Positions 14,111-27,844 are shown, counted from the stretch's first letter. The stretch is 64,000 nt of DNA from Hymenolepis diminuta (GCA_900708905.1 CAADRB010000026.1:2622120-2686119); one strand, 5' to 3'. A program made the numbers and translations. Notes: generated by a model not told the origin, from the letters alone.

Positions 14111-15435
14111 AGTTGGCCATAGTTTAGTACATTCAAGATTCGCGCTCAATGGAAAAATTCGTTTACAAGAAATCCAGTTTGATTTTTGATTTCTTTCTTC
14201 CAACTGTAAAGTGGGATTGACTCGATTTCAAAAGCGAATACTGACATTCCTACATGTTATAATATTTTAGAACCCACTTATTAATTATATAACATTACTT
14301 ATTTTAATATGATAGTACATAGTTCAACCGATTTCTTGGATTCAAAATGCTGTTAGACAGTATAAATCGATATTAATTTAATTATGACACCAGCTGGCTT
14401 CACGATCGAACATATTATAAACGTAGGAAGAAGAGCGATTTTCAATTCAATTCTATTCAATAACTCATTGTCACCGATCTTATAAGGGTTTAATCCTATG
14501 CTGACCTCGGTTAACCCTAGAGTAAATCTCCCTCTTCCCTATTTTATGCCCTATAGGCAGCTTATATTAGTAGGGGTTTACGGTGTCTATGTTAAACATG
14601 TATCATGGCTTTCATCGTCAAAAGTCATTTGGACGATATGAGGAAAAACAGGGTGGAACCAGCAATCAACGCATCGCAACCTCAACACTTAAAAACAATG
14701 AGATCTCATTTCTATATTTACCTTTTATCTCACAATTGGGCTATTAAATCCTATGATTAAATTGAGAATATTTAATCAGTGAATCCATCTGATCCTCCCT
14801 CTTTCCCACATATACACCGTGCCACTCTGGCTAAAGAATGATTCGCCTTACTTCTTCCATTTATTTCATATTCGTAACTTCATTTTATGGCATTTTCAAT
14901 ATAGCAGGCGATATGATATTCGAGATCCACAGCCAATAGAAAAACATATTTGCAATATTTCATCGATGAAATCATGTTCTACACCGAAAGGCATGAATGG
15001 TATAATTTCATATATTGGACTGGAGCTAATCTTGACTTTTAAGTGATATCCAATTAAAGTTAATTAATTTATTAAATATATATTGATGCTTATTTTAAGA
15101 GTGATAGCGCACGGTTCCAAATATTACCTAGATTTCATAACAGATTTTATAAATCTGTATTTCTTATTATACGGCTGGTTCTTAGACCCGATCTTACCTG
15201 TGTTGGCTCGATAAATTGGTGCTTCTAACCCTATATGAGTGGTCGGTCTTGTGTCATCGGAGAGTGCCAGCTGAATTCATTGTAAATATTGCCGCAACGA
15301 CACTGCTGTTAGAAATGGCAATAATTAAGAAGTGTATTGCAAGATTAGAAACTCATCATCCCTTTCTTAGACAATATTAGTAAATTAGTCATTTCTTCCG
15401 CTGACAGTGTGCCGATGCGTTCCAAATTCGTGACT

Positions 15436-15489
15436 TCTGATGTGGCACAGACGTCCCTTCACTGTTTTGCAGTCTGTGCACACATCAGA
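15436..15489. other. Near-perfect long hairpin, miRNA-precursor-like
   Basis: The 17-nt arm 15436-15452 pairs with 15472-15489 along its whole length except for one bulged T, leaving a 19-nt loop. Arm length and loop size are within the range of animal pre-miRNAs, and the same shape would form on either strand. No conserved miRNA seed that I know is present. It could also be a remnant of an inverted-repeat transposon. Confidence 0.4.
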
Positions 15490-17209
15490 TTTTACTTCTG
15501 TGTTCGCCCGGTTTTCAAGATTAGGCTGAACTAAGTTTTACATGGGGATATTTAATCAGTGACAACGATCTCCCCCATCCTTCCCATTATGTCCCTCTTT
15601 GATCTTGTATTCTGACTTACTATTCTCATCCATTGTTGATTCCCCAAATAGGTGGAGTTAATTGTTGGCCTCCTGGACGAATTGGTTACAGACAAAGTGA
15701 GATTTTTTCATTCACATATTGATACCGTACCCTGTCCTGGTTAATACCCTGTCCCATTTTTCGAACATTTGATCTAAACCATTCCCGAATTCTTGTGTAT
15801 GTGAAAATACCAGTGTAATTCCGTATTCTCTGATTGACGATTCAATTTATCTACTTTGTAGATTCCTATGCATATTAATTAATAATAAAGCATTATAATA
15901 ATTTGGTAATGAAAATAATTATTTAAAATTATAGTTATTATTACTAACAACTGGTTGACTAATATCGATATTCAGAAGAGCTTTTATGCTATTATTACGA
16001 AACAGTTTGGAAATTCCACGAAGTGATGAAAGAAAAACTTTGGTTAAAACTACAGAAAGAGAGATCAAGATGATAAGGCTGGACGCAGAACAAATAAATT
16101 GAGAATCTCATACTCCTTCCCATTTTTCGATTGGAAATACTTAAATTTCACAACCTCATAATTATTTATTATCTAATAGGGAAAAAAGCTCCAATTAGAT
16201 TGAATCTTGTACGACAATAAAATGAATGAAATTAGAATAAAACAGGACAACTATATTCTGTTTGTCTGACCTCAAAGTTAAAGCTTGGTGAACATTATAA
16301 TCACACAGCGAAAATCATATTTGAGTCATGGGATTTGAGGCTAAACCGTGTTAAATTTTGACTATCTGCCATAAAAATAATATCACTGATTTTCGGTATT
16401 CTGGCAATAAACATTATCCAGGACAGAAGATAAAAATAGATTTCATTGCGTAGAAGCTTTTAGAAATGTAGATCGGCTTTGAGAAATCCATTTCTTTCAT
16501 ATTCCCCATTTTTCGGGATTTTTGTTTTCTATTCTTTGTCAAAGAAAATTTTCCGATCACTAGCGTTCGTAATTGAACATTAATGATGCATACCCCGAAT
16601 GTTTCGTTTACAAAATTTGGTTATTTGATTGGATGTTTCAATTAAAAGAATTATTGTTTTTCCTATTTTCAGCATATGAGGTGCTTGAAAGGCCTGATTT
16701 CTTAACTTTCTTAATTAACTCCTCGTTGCGCATGCGTTATGGTAAAAAACCGCTAGAAAGGAGAGTTTGTCGATGGGCAAATCATTTGTGAATTTGAGAT
16801 GATCGATCTAGCTATTACTTTTCTATTTTATTTCATTTTCGAAAAGTTGAGAGAAGAGTGTCTAAACAAGCAGGGCTCCTTTATGTGTACCTTCTAATCG
16901 GAGTTAACTTTCTCCAATTATACTGAATATCTGTTCAGTAATGACTGATTTAACGCAGAGGGATGTTAACTATGTGAATTACTCCCAAAATGTTGACTGC
17001 CCCCTCTCATTACATTTAACTTTATTCAGTCATAGACTTAGCCCAAATCACATAGTTTGTCTGGCCTCATTGACATTTTTGTAAAGATCACTACTCCATC
17101 CATTAGCTGCATGCTTAATTAAGTGATCATTCGGACTGGTTTAGTCAAGGACAGTTTAAAGTGGCACTAACCGCTTAATTAACGCTCGACCAAATTAGTC
17201 TTGGTATTC

Positions 17210-17430
17210 CAATGAACTAACAGGAAATAACCACTTTCCCAAACGAGAAGACCAAGAGTTCAGCAGGACCGCGAGTGTATTTGACAAGAGGACGAAATGG
17301 GAGAGAAGAATAAGAGTGGGTGGAGGAATTGAGAATTGGATAAGAGGGAATTGGCGTCAGCACTAAGCGACTGGGAATAAGGTTGTGATAAAAAGGCCAA
17401 ATTGAGATACTGTAAGCTACTGAGCACATC
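17210..17430 (+). repeat. Dispersed repeat family A, copy 2
   Basis: It has the same block order as the other copies: AGAAGACCAAGAGTT and AGGACC, then a GGGAGAGAAGAATAAGAG-like purine tract, then GGCGTCAGCACTAAG at 17353-17367, then GGTTGTGA. The minus-strand open frame across it is a shadow of the repeat. Confidence 0.5.
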
Positions 17431-18740
17431 CAAAGTAGGCTAAGCTAACAATCATACTAGCTTGTGTGGGAACACACAGTCTAAGATGATCGCGGAGTGT
17501 GCACCAGTAGATGAAGCCGGACATGGGAGGTCATTGATTGGATCATGACACATACTCAACATTATATCGCTCTCTCATGGTTGAGGATAGCTGTCGAGTT
17601 GACAAGGCCTCATTCTGTCTTGTTCTTTAGTCTTTTGTTTCTATGTTCTTATTTTCATCTTTCACACATCTTATAGACTTTATGCCTGATCTTGCGTTCG
17701 GTATTCGTCAGATGAAAAACAAATAAAAAATCGCCATCTTACAATTTGGAGAGCTCAGAATCGAGTCAAAATGTACGTTCTTTGATGGGTGTGCTCACAC
17801 CTATTTTCATTTTGGGTGTAGTGGGGATTATTGTGATTGAAAGGTTTTATCATCTAACATGAATACATCAAGTTACTTAATCGGGTAACAAAAAAGGGAT
17901 TTGACTGTTAATCAGGTTTGACTTAATAACTAATTGCATGTTTGCATTCATGAGCGCTGCCCCTCATTTCCATTTCGTGATTTCCACATGACGATGGAAG
18001 TTTGCACGCCAGTCTCCATCTTAGGTCAAGGGAGCTGCCGACCGTTGAATGATATAACTCAGATATCTCGCTCAACACTTGATGGATAGCTTTTAATTGT
18101 TATTAATTTCACTGGTTGAGATTTCAAAGTGCTAGTTCACCATTTTCTTTAGCAGATTTGTAAGATCCAATTTCTCAAAGATATCCCATCGAACTCTTCT
18201 GCTAGCACTTTTATTGCCTGTGTCAACGGATCCGTTTTAGTTCTATTTCTAATTTAAAAGATCCCTTCTAAGTTAACATTATGACTTAGCTGCTCACTCA
18301 GCATTCCGATTTAGGTAAAGTAAATTACCAAATGGGTAAATTTAAAAGATTTTCAAGAGTCAAAAATATCATTTACAACTTAAATGAATACGGGCTAAAT
18401 TAATGGGAAAATGTGCCCACAAGGTATTGATCGCTTTACGGTTGATTTGTTATTGGTTGTAGCGGTCCTTTACAGGGTCACCAGTTTGTAGCGGTAGGTA
18501 GCTGACAGTAAATGAAAGAAAAGGAACACCAAGGATTGTGTAGACCAGGTTGCATTGAACAAAGCTCAGTACAGAGTCTCAGGGAAAAAAGGGAATTGGA
18601 GGAGAGGGATTGAGCAACGGGAGATGCGTTTGACGAGCTAGGGTCCCCTGTGTGTGTGTCTACTGGAAGGCTATTTATAATCGACACTTTGGGCGAGGAC
18701 ATGCATAAGGATATAACTGTATGCGTGCTTTAATTGGTCG

Positions 18741-18825
18741 GGACGATTGTAGGGAAAGGAAAGGCCAGTGCAGACAGGACTAGTTAATAACAAAGCCGAC
18801 TAAGCGGTGTCTGCTACTATCGTCC
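18741..18825. repeat. Two-part imperfect hairpin
   Basis: GGACGATTGTAG (18741-18752) pairs with CTACTATCGTCC (18814-18825) at 11 of 12 positions. Immediately inside on the right, TGTCTGC pairs with GCAGACA on the left, after a 17-nt purine-rich bulge. The two stems are collinear, so one extended structure can form. Function unknown. Confidence 0.4.
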
Positions 18826-20559
18826 GGGGTATGCTTACCTTTTCCGATCGATGAGAAATAGGCCAGTTGAGGACACACGATATTTGTCTATAGAGTGCTT
18901 GGGTCACAGGAAAGGTTAAAAGTTTACAGACATTACTATAAGGACAGGATAGTCAAATTTCGTGATGATTAGGGATGACGTAAGATAAATATTTCGGAGA
19001 AGAAGGGATTCATCCTTCATGGTAATCTCGTACAATTGGTATAAAGCACATCAACACAAACAATTGAATTTCCTTTTGGATTAAATCAGATTACACTTAT
19101 AGAGCAAAATGAAACTCTTTGAATCAAATATTACCTGTCAATTTAGTCAATCCGATGTTAAAATGTAATAACCTTGTTTGGTGTTAGCACCAACAACAGG
19201 GCATATATTGGTATTTTACAAACTAACATCTCACTGGATCAGTCAAACTAAATCGCCTACTGATTAATTCTAGTAGCATTTCATTAAAAAATGGAGCATG
19301 TAGTAATTCTAGAAAGTTAATTTTCTATCGCTATGATCAGTTTTCCCACTAGATATCGCTTGGCCACACTTAACTTAGATAAGGAGAAGGGCAGATAAAA
19401 CAGAAATGGAGTTACCCCAAGACGTATTATTAACTCAATGAATGTAAGTATATACATATATGCATCACCTTCACATTGTTACTCTTTAGAGTTAAAAACA
19501 GCCGGACTGATAAGATATTTTGTCTCGAATGACCGTCGAGGTCTCAGAGACAGTCATTGGAAAATGCTCATCCCGAGTCAAAACACTAATTCCGCGGATT
19601 GAATTCGCTTTGTCCACTTCCTACAACGTATTTAATGTAATTAAGTTTAAGTAGGGTCTTCAGAAAGCGTAAAATCAGATAAAAATGAGATTGAAAAGGC
19701 TCGAGGCTACATTGTCGTTGCCCTAGAGGTAAACAGTTCACATCCCGGAGATAGTAAGTGGCCTAGATAGAAAAGGAATTTATTGGAGAAACAGTACAGA
19801 ATGTAATGGAATACAATTGTCTGCGCGTAAATGGTGGGGAAGAGAAGGGTGTACAAGAATACTAAGAGTCATAAGCATCTCAAATGTCGCTGAACGCTTA
19901 TCTGACCTCCTCGATAGTATCCACGACCCCTTGGATGTTGGTCGGCTCTTTGTCCGTGTTGGGAGGTAGAATTCATAAAAAGAATAGAACATGATTGGGT
20001 GGTTAAATAATACAATCATTTAAGTTGATTGAAGAGATCATAAGCAAGGATCCTTCTGACTCATCAATGGGGGCTGTCTAAACGCCAATCATAGCCAGGA
20101 CAAAACTATCGTCTGTACAGGGATGAGTTGGTTATTAACACTCAATGATACGGAGACTTTCATAACGTCAACAGAAGGTAAATCACTTCTCCACAAAGTC
20201 CTATTAGGTCTGAGCTAATCTTCGTTGTAGCTAAAGTACGGTAGTGGTCGAGCTTTACATAAATGGAAACATTTTTTTAAAAATTACTTGGTTAATTGTG
20301 AGGGGATTTGAATTACAAAAGCCTACCTATGATACAAATCAATATTCGTATAATTTAATTTAGTAGACATCGTTTACGCCAATAATAAGTTAATGAAAAT
20401 TATCCAATGAAAGTGCATAACAGGTATTGCTTACCACAAATAAACTTATTACAAGAATTATCAGTGCGTAAGAATTTGCGCCCGACAGATAAATCAGTAC
20501 TGTGATTTAAAGACCATATAGTAGTTCTAATATCAAATAAAGCTACTTTAAGAGTCGGA

Positions 20560-20830
20560 CCAAGGAATTAGGCTAGACATTCCCCAATAGAACTAATGAC
20601 CTTCATAAGGCTAACACTAAAAACAGCCTTTAATGAGTGAGAAGACTAAGAATTATGTTAGGAAAAACATGTAGTGGACAAGTGGAAAGGCTGAGATGAG
20701 AACGAAGGAAGGATTAGAAGGAGGAATTGGGAGGAAAGAGAAAGGCGTCAGTACTGAGAGAGGATCATTCGGGCTGTGAGAAACAAATGAAATGAGGTAC
20801 AATAAGTCAGTTGACCTGTTATGACCTCAT
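20560..20830 (+). repeat. Dispersed repeat family A, copy 3
   Basis: This copy includes GGCGTCAGTACTGAG (20744-20758), identical to the copy at 23155-23169. It is preceded by AATAGAACTAATG, GAGTGAGAAGA and a purine-rich tract, and followed by TGAAATGAGGTACAATAAG. It abuts the foldback element that begins at 20839. Confidence 0.6.
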
Positions 20831-20838
20831 CAGCCACC

Positions 20839-21449
20839 CGAAATAGCCACAAATCTCCAGACTCATTAATAGCGCGTAATTGTCTTAATGGTAGGTTTTA
20901 CTCCAAAATTCTGTGAAGCAACGACCCTGCAATTTAGCATATTTTAACAGATATGCAAATTTTGTGAATAATTACCAAAAAAGTGTTAATTTCATTTTTC
21001 TTGGATAAAAAGTATCCATTTTTATCCACCACCCTCCGGGAAAAGCTGTTTATCTGTACGTGGGCATTGGATCTACCCTGAAACTTATTCGAGGTCTTCT
21101 GAAGCGACCGGAGATGGTTACGCTGGGTCTCCGGAGTTTCGGATTCCAATGTGGAGGGAGGCAAGATATGTCCATATAGATCTCCATTGGATCCGTTTTC
21201 GGTTCGGAAGATGCGATTACTTACCGAGAACGGAGATGCTTGCGATAGCGCACCTAGACTTGGTCACCAGTTATAAAGAATTAAGAATCCATTCTGGAAA
21301 ATTAAATTAACAATTTACTGCTAATTATTCATACGATTTGCATATCTGTTAAAATATGCTAAATTGCAGGGTCGTTGTTTTACAGAATTTTGGAGTAAAG
21401 CCAATCACTACGTACTATTAATGTGTTCTGGGGATTTGTGGCTATTTCG
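20839..21449. mobile_element. Foldback element: ~115-120 bp inverted arms around a 375-bp core
   Basis: The left arm (20839-20960) and right arm (21336-21449) are reverse complements with few mismatches, including a long nearly uninterrupted block around TGCAATTTAGCATATTTTAA. Outside CGAAATAG the identity fades, which sets the outer limits. The core (20961-21335) is GC-richer than the surroundings and contains repeated fragments of the type CATTGGATC and CGGAGATG. No transposase frame is present. It resembles a non-autonomous foldback/MITE element or a recent inverted duplication. I did not find a clear target-site duplication. Confidence 0.65.
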
Positions 21450-22979
21450 AAAGACCAATTAGGCCATCACATGACCGATTTCGAGCGCTTTGTGCCTTGA
21501 CAGAAGTATGAATCATTAAGTGCTCATTATACAGAGGCAACGAGCAGGCCTGAGTCAGGAGGCCCAGATACTACAGTTCGGCACTATTGAATTTCCACAA
21601 AATTCGACCTCTTTTACGTAGTGTTTCGTTTTTATACACGTTAAACGCTGTGACCCAGATTTACAACAATTTAATGTGTGAAGAAAGGGAAATCGAAATT
21701 TAAATATTTAGACTATTTACTGCCAACGTGTTACCTCACTCCCTTTGAACGTTACACGCTATAATTTCAAATAAATGGAAACTTCTGAAATTCTACGATA
21801 TTTGCCATAATAACTAATCGTCAGGTAATCCACTGGAATCACACTCTTATCTCACAATAAATTCAAAATCGGAAAAGTGCCCAAATCGATATAAGGTCAA
21901 GGCATGTGGTGTGAATTTATGGATCATAATCTATTTTCCTATTGGTTTTCCTAATTTGTTTTTCCGCTGTGATGCATTTAAAAAAATGTGCTTTCATTTA
22001 AATTCATCACGTGGCAAAATTGTTCATTCAAACATCATTCTAAAAACTAAAAGGTAAATTTGAAGATTGTGTGCCTATTACCTAATTCAATTCCTGTCTT
22101 TATGTATTGTTTTCATTAACATATATGCTAATATTAACACTCAAATACTAATAACTATTCGGAGAAGATATGGGACATGTGAGAAGAACAAAACCTTTAG
22201 CGGCGGGAAGGACTCGTCTCTGAAATCAGATCCCTGAGGGAAAGAACTGAAAACTCTTGATTTGAGAATAAATTGCCTAGGGGTGGCTTTTATTGATGAA
22301 ACCTCCGGTCCTCTTGCCACATTCAGTGCCTACCAACCGTCGCTATTTGAAGAGGAGTATAAAGTGGATGAACCTCTGACCACAGAAAATGAACTTATTC
22401 ATTCACTTATCATGATAAAATTTTGAGGAATAAAACAATTTTTCCCCCTCTGGTACAGACCGTTAGTGTAGGGGAAAGTGCAGCGCAGAGGAAAGGAAGC
22501 GGGCGATACGTAATATGGATGGGATTTTCATCTTTGTCGATTCCGCAATGAAGGCGGGTGTTTGGAGTGAGGTTTATGAAATTTTTTAAGCTTTGTCATT
22601 GAAGTTACTCAAAGACAAGTTTGGTTGATATTTAAATTCTATTTTTCAGAGAAACAATTTTTTCAAATGTGTATTTAACTTTTTTCACAAATATTTGCTT
22701 CAATCTCCCGGTTACACCTGATGGTCAAAATAAACAAACATGCGTTTTACTAGTAAGTTAATTAAATCCTACAGTCAATGTAAGTTTATTCCCTTTATCT
22801 TTCTTAATATAAGTCTTAAACAACATTCTGTATTTTGCCTCTCTTTATAGGCTTTTTAATCTGGAATATTCGGCGCAATGAGATGAAGGTGTATGGGGAT
22901 AAAGCTTAGTGACTACCACCATAAAATCAAGTGGCCATATCCAGGTAGTTAATGCTACTTCGAGGACCGAACTCAATTA

Positions 22980-23245
22980 GGCAAGATATACTTCTATAGA
23001 ACTAATGGTTTCCTAATAGGTTAATTAACGACAACGGACTTTCAGAGTGAGAAGATCGAATGTTAAGTAGAACCACGCGCATATTTAAAAATTGGAAAAA
23101 AATAAGAGGGGAAAAGAGGAAGGACTATTAAGAGCGATTTGGAGGAAAGGAGAAGGCGTCAGTACTGAGCAAGGACAACTCGCATTTGGAAGAGAAGATG
23201 AAATGAAGAACAATAAGGCGGTTGGCAGAATTCGAGTCCTATTTT
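22980..23245 (+). repeat. Dispersed repeat family A, copy 4
   Basis: It contains ATAGAACTAATGG, GAGTGAGAAGATCG, the purine tract GGGGAAAAGAGGAAGGA, GGCGTCAGTACTGAG (23155-23169) and GAAATGAAGAACAATAAGGC, in the same order as copy 3. This is the closest pair in the family and defines its consensus. Confidence 0.6.
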
Positions 23246-25662
23246 CGTTGATGTGTGACTGAGAGTTAGGACAGAGGTGCATAATACGAGCATAAGCGAG
23301 TTAGTGATGATGTGCACGACTTTCAAGCCAAATGCAAAGAGAAAAAGTTCTTTTCGTATTCTACTATTATAGTAAACATATTTTCACATGTCACATAATA
23401 ACAGTAAAACAAGTATATTCATAACTGTAAGTTCTTAAGGTGTGGAAGAGGCGAAGAGATTTGCTAACTCAAATTTTAAATCAATTGGAAAGAATCTATG
23501 AATATAAAGATACTAAGAAAGATGCGATGTACAAAATAATTTAAATAGGTTAACTGGAAACGTACAAAAGGACATATATGGCCATTGGTTATGGACTGAT
23601 TTCAAAACTCAACTCAAGATGTGCCAGGGAATCTGAGTTCAACGTAAATAACTGTAAATCTATTGGGAAGAACAACTAGACGTATTGGCTAGATCGCTCA
23701 AGAGTGGGCTTAGCATAAGGCGAGATTCCAAAACACTACTGCACTGCTCAAAGTAGTGAAGGATAACCGTTCTCCTCATCTAAATCAGGATTTATTTTAA
23801 CCCATTTATGAATTGGTTGACCGAAACCCAGAACGGCAGAGTTTTAACCGACGATACATAGTAAGCAAAGGTGAGTAAATAAGAAATGTTTATACTTTTG
23901 GTGCGCGAAATATAATTAAATACATTTAACACTGACCAAAACTCTGGAATTGGGTTATTAGGGGAGGCACATTCATCTAGATGGCATGATCAGCATGGAA
24001 AATTAGTCAATTAGATCTCAACATCGTGGGCACAAACTCGCTTGATAACAATGGGGTTACATTCTGAAACTGGAGCTTTGAAATATTAGAACATGAAGCA
24101 ACAAAATATGCTAATTAAAAAATAGTGGATAACTTGATGAATCCAAATTTCAAATGAAGTAAGATCCTTTCGTTGTCTTGACTGTATTCACTACTTCTTT
24201 TACACGATTTACCACCTTCATCCCTTATTAGATCGTGATATTTAAAGTGGTAAGCTCTTGGTTATTTTCCACTAATAATAGCAACACACAAGGAACAAAA
24301 TAATGCATAAAGTGCCTACTGTAATATCCATTGTCCCCTGGAAAGCCAGAAAAAAATTAGATTGAGACCCACCGCTGGACAACAGTGTTGCCACTAGTAT
24401 AAAGGGTCGTAGCCACGAGCATCTTCTGGACTGCCCACTATGGATGTGATAGAACAGACCAAGACGAAAATGATAGCAGATGTGTAACTTGAAGGATGAC
24501 CCTGTATGCATTCCCACGATTACTCTTTATTTGCATTCTTTATGAAAATAATTCGGTTTCTCGCCCACGAAGCTATAGAGATATTTTTATGTTCCTATGA
24601 CTCAAACCCCTATTTCTCATATCCAGACAAATTTATCGATTCTCCTTTTTCTATAACTTCCCCCGTTTCACTTGAAAGTACATCCGCACTCATACTTCAA
24701 GTGCGTCCATGCCTAAGTGAATCATATGAACTGTCTTTGTATTTCCACTGAGACACACGGACAGACACCCACTTGTCTTACACCTGCTCCTACGCTGCCC
24801 TCTCATCGCCTTTGTTCTTTATCTCTCTCGTATCCGCTTGAATCCTCATTGTGATTTGATCAATACATATTGGCCAAAATACCTCTTATTCTTCTGCTCT
24901 AGAAATGGTGTTAGCTGTCAGCCGTTAGTTATTTTAACTCCAACAAACTCCACAAAACTCATAGTCGTCGTGGTGATATATATTTATATACAAATAGCCT
25001 ATGGGTTATTGACTAGTGCGCTGGTTGTATCGATTTGGGGATAATTCAATTCCAAGGTGTACGAGTAACGAGACTCATTCGCAGAATTTTTACGAATTCT
25101 ATTCAGGGCTGTGAAAATATCCATCCCCGTGAGAAATGCGCCTTTTACTAATTTATTCATTCACGAACTATTTAATTGTATTCTTGACCTTATTATGCTA
25201 ATCATTTGAAGGTCATAATTGAATGGAGCTCATTGGAGTCTAACTAATTTGTTCTTCTGGTGGGGATCTCGAGTCGCAAATCATAAGACAATTAAATATT
25301 TTTGATGCTTAAGGTATTCGGTTTCAACAACGCAGATCGAAATTGATATAAACTTAAACGGAATTTCACTTCTAAAAATGCCACAATATATATTACATTA
25401 AAGTAAAATATTGTACCAATACGTCTTCTCTTTTTACTTAGCTCTGGCAGTTTTGGTGGTAATTAGATTTAACGCGTAGAAATGTGGAAAGTTGGCACAG
25501 GGTACTTATTTCCTTACATAATTTAATAAATGTTTCTGCTACAGTCAACAGAACTCAATCAACACCTGGCGATTAGAAATGATTGACCGGCGATAAGATC
25601 TCCACTACAGTGTCCACAGGCAGTCCCACTGTGTTTGTGTGTTTGAACATAGATACCTAAAC

Positions 25663-25713
25663 AGATGTCAGTCATCACGTCAAGACCCCGACGACGAGGC
25701 ATGACTGACGTCT
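25663..25713. repeat. 13-bp-stem hairpin with GC-rich loop
   Basis: AGATGTCAGTCAT (25663-25675) pairs with ATGACTGACGTCT (25701-25713), with one G-T type mismatch. The 25-nt loop contains CGTC and GACG, which can pair to extend the structure. It is notably GC-rich for this region. Candidate structured RNA or palindromic relic; no known family recognised. Confidence 0.4.
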
Positions 25714-27844
25714 AACGAAGAAATCTTTTGTATATTAACCTAATTTACTATTTAATAAATTGGAGTGGCCTGCCTGCCACTTCCGAACTGATCTGGCTAC
25801 ATGAGTGACTTGACTTATTCCATCTATTCGATCAATGTGGCCCCGATAGACCATAAGGTTATTATAGTTTCCTTTATGTATTTCATAATTTGTGCTAATG
25901 TCCAGACAAGATACAACTTTTTTGCAGTGCCTATGGTTTTTTCTCACATGATAAAAGAATAGAATCTCCAATCTCGCTATTCACGTTGGGCATTATAAAT
26001 TACTGAATAAACAAACACTTGACCGTACTGCCACACTAAAGCAACAAGAATCTTATATGCCATTGAAAATTCATACAGCGCTAAATTACTGCACGAATGT
26101 ATGCATTAGTCATTCAATTAGGGATGCTTTCTACCCGTCCGCCAATTCCAATAAGTTGGGGTTTACTCAAAATACACTCTTACTAATGGTGTTCAAATTT
26201 AATTATCTTCACATATGTAGACTTATCCACGAAACATCCCGACAGTCCTCTAAGAAGCTATTACCATTTTTATTGACTTGAATATTGTAAGCCATCAAGC
26301 ACGTTGCTACCGAAGAATCGAAAGTAGGGTTAACACTACTGATCAGCAAAAAAGCTGGTAGACCAATACAGATAACATGAGTGAAGTGGAATAATGAAAA
26401 GTTTGCATTTTGGATATAACCATCGTCAGTCGCCTGCTATGAGAGGGGTGGTACCCATTGTGACAAAATGACTGATTCATCTCATCTTTGTACCCTTTTA
26501 TGCTTCTTGGCACACACTTCTAATTTTCGTTGACCTCTTTTACCCTTCCGCTCAATATTACCTTATTTATGAAATGTCTTTTAATAAATACTTGCCTTGT
26601 CCACGTTTCCTACAATATAAAGAAATGAGCATGTGAGAGAACTATTATACCAATCCGTGTTGAATCACTGATAATGATCATCAATCTGTGTGTTTGGCAT
26701 TTTTAATTGCCTTGGAGTTCCTACTGATACTCCTAGCTTACTAATATTCTTGATTCAGATGAAGTGGTCTGATTAGAGCTAGATTTCAGGTAGTCAATCG
26801 ATTTTTTCACTTAAACCTAAAACAGTATACACATTGCACTATATATCGAGTTAATAAGACGTAAACAAACTCTCGATGAATATTGCCAACTTCAACCAAT
26901 GAGATTGTGAGACCGCGTTTCAGCTTTTACCACTCAGATAGCAGCTCTTCGACTAACAATATGACTTTGAAGGCGCCTCCTAAATATGCTGTGGTGTTCT
27001 AATATGTTGCAACACGTTTAAAAAGATAGAATGAATTTTATTTTTAACTTATATTTATCATAATAGTGGCTGTCGTTGTATTTCCTAATATTCTTAGTGT
27101 CTTATAAAGAGAAATGGGCGAGTCATGCGCCTATGAATTATATCAGTTTGGTAGATATTTACCCGTTTCTATGGCATTGGTTGGTACCAATTTAAATAAA
27201 ATGAATCTTTTATCCTTCTTATTTTTTTTGTCCATTTGAATAACTCGGATAATCAGTTAAAGTGTAAGTATTTAAGGCAGAGAAATATATAATTTTCAAT
27301 ATTGCGTCTATTTGAGAAAGAAGAGAATTTAGTCTTGAAACATAAGACCTTCCCCGAGTGACTGGTCTCTCTTTGCCCTTTTGATCCTCGTTGCGTGAAA
27401 CGGTTTGGGTCGTCAAATTATTTTGAAAAATTTGTTTGAAAATTTGGAAAATGGTACCATATATATCGATTTTTCATCACCGAATGTTCGCATTCATATG
27501 AGTATCCGTAACGTGATTTCACAAACGAACCCTAGTGCGTTGGAAATAAGAGAAGAGAATATTTATAAAACTACTTAGCTTATGAGAATGAAACGTGATG
27601 TTTATCTCACGGCAATTTAGCAAAAGCCGATATATTTTATTACGTAATGATACGCATTCTTCAAAAGTTTACATTAGTGTTAGCGCACTTGTATGCACTA
27701 ACGTTGAATTGCGTTTGCATCGGTTTCCTGCATTCATTCCAGTATGTTTATATCCATCTTCTATTTGGTCGAAATAATCTACTGAGTCAGTCATCTGATG
27801 TTAGTTTATTTATAAACAAACCATCTCATCTCTGTCGTGTTGAA

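Noticed and set aside
20815..20840. CTGATGAG on the minus strand as a hammerhead ribozyme core
   Set aside because: No CGAAA follows at the required distance and stems I and III cannot be drawn.
23085..23282. Ser/Pro/Leu-rich minus-strand ORF similar to frames near 1.4 and 17.3 kb
   Set aside because: The similarity comes from repeat family A, whose purine tract gives Ser/Leu/Phe-rich translations on the opposite strand.
24272..24517. Hydrophobic 81-codon minus-strand ORF
   Set aside because: Low-complexity hydrophobic translation of AT-rich DNA; no neighbouring exons and no homologue recognised.
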